DNA of 64,000 nt from Dipylidium caninum (lineage: Eukaryota > Platyhelminthes > Cestoda > Cyclophyllidea > Dipylidiidae), in NCBI GenBank assembly GCA_017562135.1, contig QEYB01000795.1, positions 122,784 to 186,783 on the forward strand, given 5' to 3'. Shown here piece after piece: positions 58,780 through 64,000 of the stretch. Under the pieces are notes generated by a model. It was not told the DNA's origin. It did no database searches and saw nothing but the letters and a program-made list of their open reading frames with translations. Each line of letters opens with the position of its first letter. The stretch's first letter is position 1. The translations under genes were made by a program, and so were the position numbers.

Positions 58780-61700
58780 TACTTGATGTCTGTGCGCATT
58801 CCTCGAGCAACAGAGACTCGTAAGGGCTGACCTCCTTCGCCACGACTCAATGCAGAATGTGGTCTCAGCCGAAACCGCCTTCCTCCTCTCTCTATCTTCC
58901 CGTTCCCCAAATTCCGTCTTAAATAGCCCACACATTTCCCACACGTCACTTGCGTCCCCCACCAAGTCTTGTCAGACCACTCTTCGCCACTTATTGCAAC
59001 CTGAACGTTTCTGTCCGCAGACTCACCACTTCCTGCCCATTTCCCCCACCTCCCTAAACACACCTACAGCCGACATCCTCCTGAATAGTCCTCCAAACCA
59101 CAAATAAAATCCACTGTCTTACTAACTCCATTATTTCACTTGGTAAAACTGACTGTACATACCCTTCAGAAAAGAATCTCTTGACGCTTAGCCATAACAC
59201 ATGAAAATGACTTTACAGCGCTCGTCAACTTACTTGTGGCAGTTGTTTAAGTGGATTAAAATAGGCAGAGGATCGAAAAGGGCAGAGGAGATGAAGAAAA
59301 GAGGGAGAAGGAGGGGAGAAGGGGCAGGAGAGCTGTTGGTTCAGTCGTGCACTGGAATACTTTAACACGGACGGCATCGGCGTTCTCTCGCACAGATGGC
59401 GGTGGTCGTTGACTGAGCCCCGAATCCGCCTCGAGCGCATCTTGCTGCACACAGCTAACGAAGAAGTGGAAACAAGTTTGAAAGTCAACAACTCGTAAAG
59501 AAATTGAAAACCGTTTGAACACTAGGAATTATTGATTGGTACTTTCAAAGGAGGTTCCTACCGCGGCGATTTTGATAACCTGGTTATTACTTATCACAAA
59601 TGGAAGGGCAAAAATGTTGACATATTCAGATGTGAAAATCACTGATAGGTTTCCACCTGACGTGTTCACCAACGCAGGAATCTACCTGTACAAGCGGAGA
59701 AGACTGATCGAAAAACGGATGGCCTTCCACATTATCCTAACAAAGGCCCCTTGAGCATATTCAGCTACGCAGCATGACCCATCTGGACCACTACTAATTT
59801 CACGTTCGAGGCTGTTCGGGCGGGCGAAAGGACGGAGTTAAGCAACCCACATCCTGGTAAGTAGAGGAGCTATTGAGTAGCAAATATTTGAAAGGAATCA
59901 TAAAAATAGCATGTAATATGCGGACAGGATGTAAAGAGTGGTGCCCACCTATGTTCGGCACTCGCCTCAAGAAGGAAGGAAATAAACATTTTCATCGAAA
60001 TATAAATGAACCGGTGTTGCAGACAAAGAAGAACAACTTTCCTATTACTACAACTACAAATGGGAATTCAAGGGCGGGGATAGGCAAGTGGCAGCAATAA
60101 CTATTTGAATAATTCGGCCGGTGACGTAAATTGCAAGCGCGTGCAAATCGCGCTTTATTAATCCAAGATGGCGGTAACGGCTAAGACATGTCAGGAAGTG
60201 TGGGAAAGTGTCAGGGGGGGGATTTGCGTCGTGTGCGATTTCAGTTTTTACGGCAATAAGACTAGACCAGAGGATTGACGTCATTGAAGAAAGGCGCCAT
60301 CACCTACATACTGGGGGAGAATGCCAGATCACCAAAGGTAAGAACGCAATCGCGAAAACACCACGTATTGTGTAGTGCCAGCGTTACCGTTAGACCAAGG
60401 ATGGAAATATCACCCTTCAATTAAAGCAAATCGCTTCAGGAAACACAGCAAAGAAAGGGCGAGGTAAATAACTCTAGCTTGGAATGAATAACTTGGTTAC
60501 CCAGGCCACACGGAACAAACATCTATTCACCATGAAGACAACATACTTCAGCTACCACAAAATAGAAGAGATCCGACATTAAGGTCATACACGCAAGAGA
60601 CGAGATAATTAGATATATTTTTGGAATGGGTGAGAGGAGATTCGCGCTTCCTGACCAAAGAGGTTTGACACCTGAAGAGGAAGACCAAATAACTTGATAA
60701 AATTCTTCCCTTCCTTTCTCAAGAACGAAAAAAAAAAAACCAAGAAAAGTAAAACCGTGGTCCCAGATGTGAACCAATTAAAGCACAATTGACTACCTTT
60801 CCCCAATCAGTATGATACAACGTCCCAATGCCAACTTACATTGTTATGCGTATATCATTCTTCCTGATTTAATACAGACACTCAAAAGCGAAAACAACAG
60901 AGTTCATGTGAAACGGAACAAAAGTTAAATACTTATCCGATATTATCAGACTGCAAGAAACGCATCAGCATTCGGAGATTACTATTTAACTGAACTGAAG
61001 ACTGGTGTGCTCACTATCTGACACATTTTGCATTTTTTTAATAATTCAATTTGCCCTCCGCGAGCATCTGTACTAACCAACTTAAGTAACACAACTAAGG
61101 GCAATTTGGGTTTAAATCTGAAGGCGAGTTTTACAGGCGAGAGGCCAAATGTTCGCACTCGTAATAAAGTAAATGCCTCTTTCCGGCCTACAAAATCGAC
61201 AAATCTGCTGCAACAGCAGCGAGGGAATTCACCAAAAAAGCATTCATGACAAATATCAGGTAGCAATTGCATTAGCAACCAAAAAACTTACAATATTCTA
61301 GATTCCACTCCGACCGACAATGCGGGAAACTTACAAAAGTATCTTCGGAAGTTCACTGAAATTGCGCACCACGCAAAAACAAGTGGTCCAAGCCGAACCG
61401 CACTAAAACAAAATACATATTTAGATGTTATTTTCAACAACATTATCAATGCCGTCTTCTGTGGACCAGACCTAAACTGCTTTCTACATAATTTAAATTA
61501 AATTAAGGTGGTGGGCACCCTTTAACAAATGGGGTTTCAAGGTGCCCATAGCGTTTATGACGATTATAAGCCTGATAGTTGATAACCTCGCTAATTAACT
61601 AAACACACGTGTATATGGGCCTTTATTTAACCGCTCGGTCACACGTTTGCGGTACACTCTTTATCTCCAACAAACTGTGTTAAGCCTGTTTCACGTGTTT

Positions 61701-63010
61701 GAATGTGGCAAAAAAATTTGTGTTGGTTGACCTTGGCGGCGTGAAGGCACCAATTGTGAATGTATACATAGGAGAAAAAGTGAGGCAGTGAGTCCAATTG
61801 CGCGAGAAGCGCGCACAATGGTGACACAATTGGTTGGTAAGAGCAAAGTGTAGAGGTGGACCAAAATATTGGCTTGTCTTGGAAAAGACGACTTGTTACC
61901 AACTGGATATAGAGGAGTAGGGGACAGGATATGATAGTTGTGAGAAACCTTGATTAAGGAGGCGAAGAGAAATGTCGATCCCTCTCCGAGGTCATCTGAA
62001 CCCGAGGTAATGACTATAATTCCAAAGCCAAATGAAATAGCTACGTGCATGCGAGACATGGTCTATATAGCAAAATGAGACAAACTAAGAATTTGGTGTC
62101 AACTGAAGTACATGAGGTGTCCGTGTATATATAATGTACAAATCACCCATACACCAGTTCGCAGGTAATATATACTAATCAGTTTGTAAGCTACATTTAA
62201 ACAGCGTGAGAGATTTGGAAACATGGCTTTGGATGGAGTGAATAACCTCTCTGACGTCTTCAAGACACACAGAAGCGAGAGACCTTCATACAAATATGAA
62301 AATCAATTTCTCTCTCAACAAAAGCTAGTTAGCGGACCTAGAAGATGCGAGTAGTGTAAGGATGGGAATGGGCAAATATAAATTTTAACCAAATAACACA
62401 TAATGGTACCAATGGGAATACATGCCTGACCACCAGTTATTATAGACTCCCAGAATTTTCAAGAGGCGTGCCTATTAGAGTAAAGGAGCGATAATTGAGA
62501 CGACAAGAAGCACGACACGAGAAGATCTCGCTCGAATTCATCCTTCGACCGAAGAGAAATGGAGGCAGTAGTTAAAGAAGAGAATTATTTGCGGTTTTTA
62601 TGGATTGAAGATTCATGTACGTGCCTGTGCTAGCGTGTTGATGTCTAGATTTTGTGCGATCATTGCATTTTCAAACACGCCGTAACCTTGTGACATTTCC
62701 CATTGTCTTCCTTGGAAGTGTATAGACGGCGTGCAGTTCGTTCACCGTGATTAAAGTTCTTAGTGGTCTCGGCGTCTATCTAAGACCAGTGTCGTCACTC
62801 GATGTATAATGCGATCAAATAAATAGCAAATTTCTTGATGACAATAAGAATCCTCCGCAAACACTTTGTCGGTGGCAATGTCAATCAATGATATAGCCAC
62901 GGGCTGTTGGTGTTAAGTCTTGGTTGAGGCAGTAGAAAAGGTAGTTTTATTTGGATGGGACTTGACCTTGTCGCCTAAGCCTCATTATTCAGACATTTGT
63001 CACTGTAACT
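58780..63010 (+). repeat. Large dispersed repeat D, copy 2
   Basis: Partner of 48710-52770, offset by about 10.1-10.4 kb, so copy 2 is slightly longer. Anchors are listed under copy 1. Divergence by eye is about 25-35% with many one- to ten-base indels. The 89-codon and similar frames inside are not preserved between the two copies, so the block does not encode a conserved protein. Confidence 0.82.
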
Positions 63011-63014
63011 GAGA

Positions 63015-64000
63015 AGCAACCAACGAAATCACCAATAGAGCCTGTTCTCTATTGACTAGTAAAATAACTCCGCGAGGGCTCGTAGTTTGCTTATAGTTCA
63101 GATGCGTAGATCTATATTTGCACCAACGCCGAAAAAATAAAAAAAATAAAACAAGAAACACAGTAATTATAGAGCCCAAAAAAACCAACCATAAGACACA
63201 AATGGCGCAAGCCCGGAATTGTTATGATTCTTCAATATTGACGGTCTTCGCGCAAGCATTGAATCTGGGTGACGAAAATTGCAAAGGTATTGTGTCGTAA
63301 TGGGGAGACTTAAGATCACAAAGTAATTTCTCTCGCGACAATAGTAAAGTCAAGAATCTATCGGAGAATTATTTTGAATTGTGTCACTATCGTTGTCCCG
63401 TTGGATCTGCTGCTACATTTAGCGTGCCACCACCCTATTAGTGTTCGGCGCCCATATAATCTCTCGCTGGACGTCATTCGCGTTCCTTCTGTCCCAAGCT
63501 CTCGTCCTTATGTAAGAACTAGCGGGTACGGAGAATATATTGCCACGAGAGGTCCAAGTGCGAATCCCAACGTGTTAATACCGAGTATGTTACCGAACAT
63601 CCACAGGCCTACACTCGAGTGTTCACGGGTTCACCTTACCTAAGCAGAATTCGCGAATATTTTGCAATCTTTCCTAAAGAGGCGAGATCTCGCCGATACT
63701 CCAGGGAAAAGGCTCATTCCCAGAACAAATGTAATGTGCTCTCCTAATATCCGAACCAAACCCTGAGTGAGTCCACCCTCTGAATCCTGGCGAATGTTAT
63801 ATCTATCGGACGGCGTGCGCTCACAACGAGGTCATCATACATTAGTCCATCTCTATAAACGTGTAATTCCCGCACATTTTCCTAATCTCTCTTGCTCTGT
63901 TCTGAGCGTTAAAGGCGCGTGAGGTCTATACTCCGAGTAGGCAAAAAAGAGGAGGGAGAGCAGATCTAATCTCTCGCTATGTGTCGCAACGAGTCGCGCG
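63015..64000. other. Window end, no firm gene
   Basis: An A-rich patch with AAAAAATAAAAAA lies at 63133-63150. A + frame at 63374-63643 (89 codons, MNCVTIVVPLDLLLHLACHH...) is open without splice support. Confidence 0.35.

Noticed and set aside
1..64000. Reverse transcriptase, integrase or DDE transposase genes
   Set aside because: I looked for YxDD-type and zinc-binding integrase motifs in the long frames and saw none.
1..64000. tRNA genes, rRNA genes and CRISPR arrays
   Set aside because: No B-box-like GGTTCGANTCC with a foldable cloverleaf, no conserved rRNA stretch, and no regularly spaced direct repeats with unique spacers were found by eye.

Overview
This window looks like nuclear DNA from an animal. 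It has no prokaryotic gene layout, no open reading frame that reads convincingly as a whole protein, no rRNA or tRNA signal that I could find, and coding-like pieces that end at GT..AG splice signals. The G+C content is roughly 44-48% over most of the window and lower in the last 15 kb. CG dinucleotides are common, so this is unlikely to be a vertebrate. A large-intron, repeat-rich invertebrate fits; a parasitic flatworm such as a tapeworm is my best guess, but nothing here proves it.

The best supported content is a set of old, diverged, multi-copy sequence blocks that I found by comparing the window with itself. I call them A/B (730-3190, 8750-9935, reverse at 28720-29680 and 35690-36040), C (6064-7016 and reverse at 36143-37122), D (48710-52770 and 58780-63010), E (37185-38700, 57620-58680 and reverse at 40060-41250), F (31740-32390, reverse at 55700-56330 and a fragment near 22790-22930), G (30870-31290 and 42110-42470) and H (17060-19215 and 53850-55100). 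Together they cover roughly a third of the window. None shows a recognisable transposase or reverse transcriptase motif.

Over this background lie short open segments bounded by splice-like sites. The best are on the + strand at 9968-10103, 10196-10251, 24375-24638, 34330-34482 and 42597-42820, and on the - strand as a tandem series of exon-like units at 17076-18026. The 9968-10103 and 34330-34482 pieces have compatible splice phases; the second ends in a likely membrane helix. I could not assign any of them firmly to a protein family. Open segments of 45-90 codons are expected by chance in 64 kb, so most exon calls carry low confidence.

Region by region: 0-10 kb holds coding-like fragments, A/B copies and C1; 10-17 kb is mostly featureless; 17-19.2 kb holds the tandem exon units and a 1-kb polypyrimidine tract with a 24-bp minisatellite; 19-28.7 kb has simple repeats, strong hairpins and two purine-rich open segments; 28.7-42.8 kb alternates copies of A, G, F, B, C and E with possible exons; 43-48.7 kb is mostly unassigned, with a G+C-rich island at 44 kb; 48.7-63 kb is dominated by the two D copies, with H, F and E copies between them.
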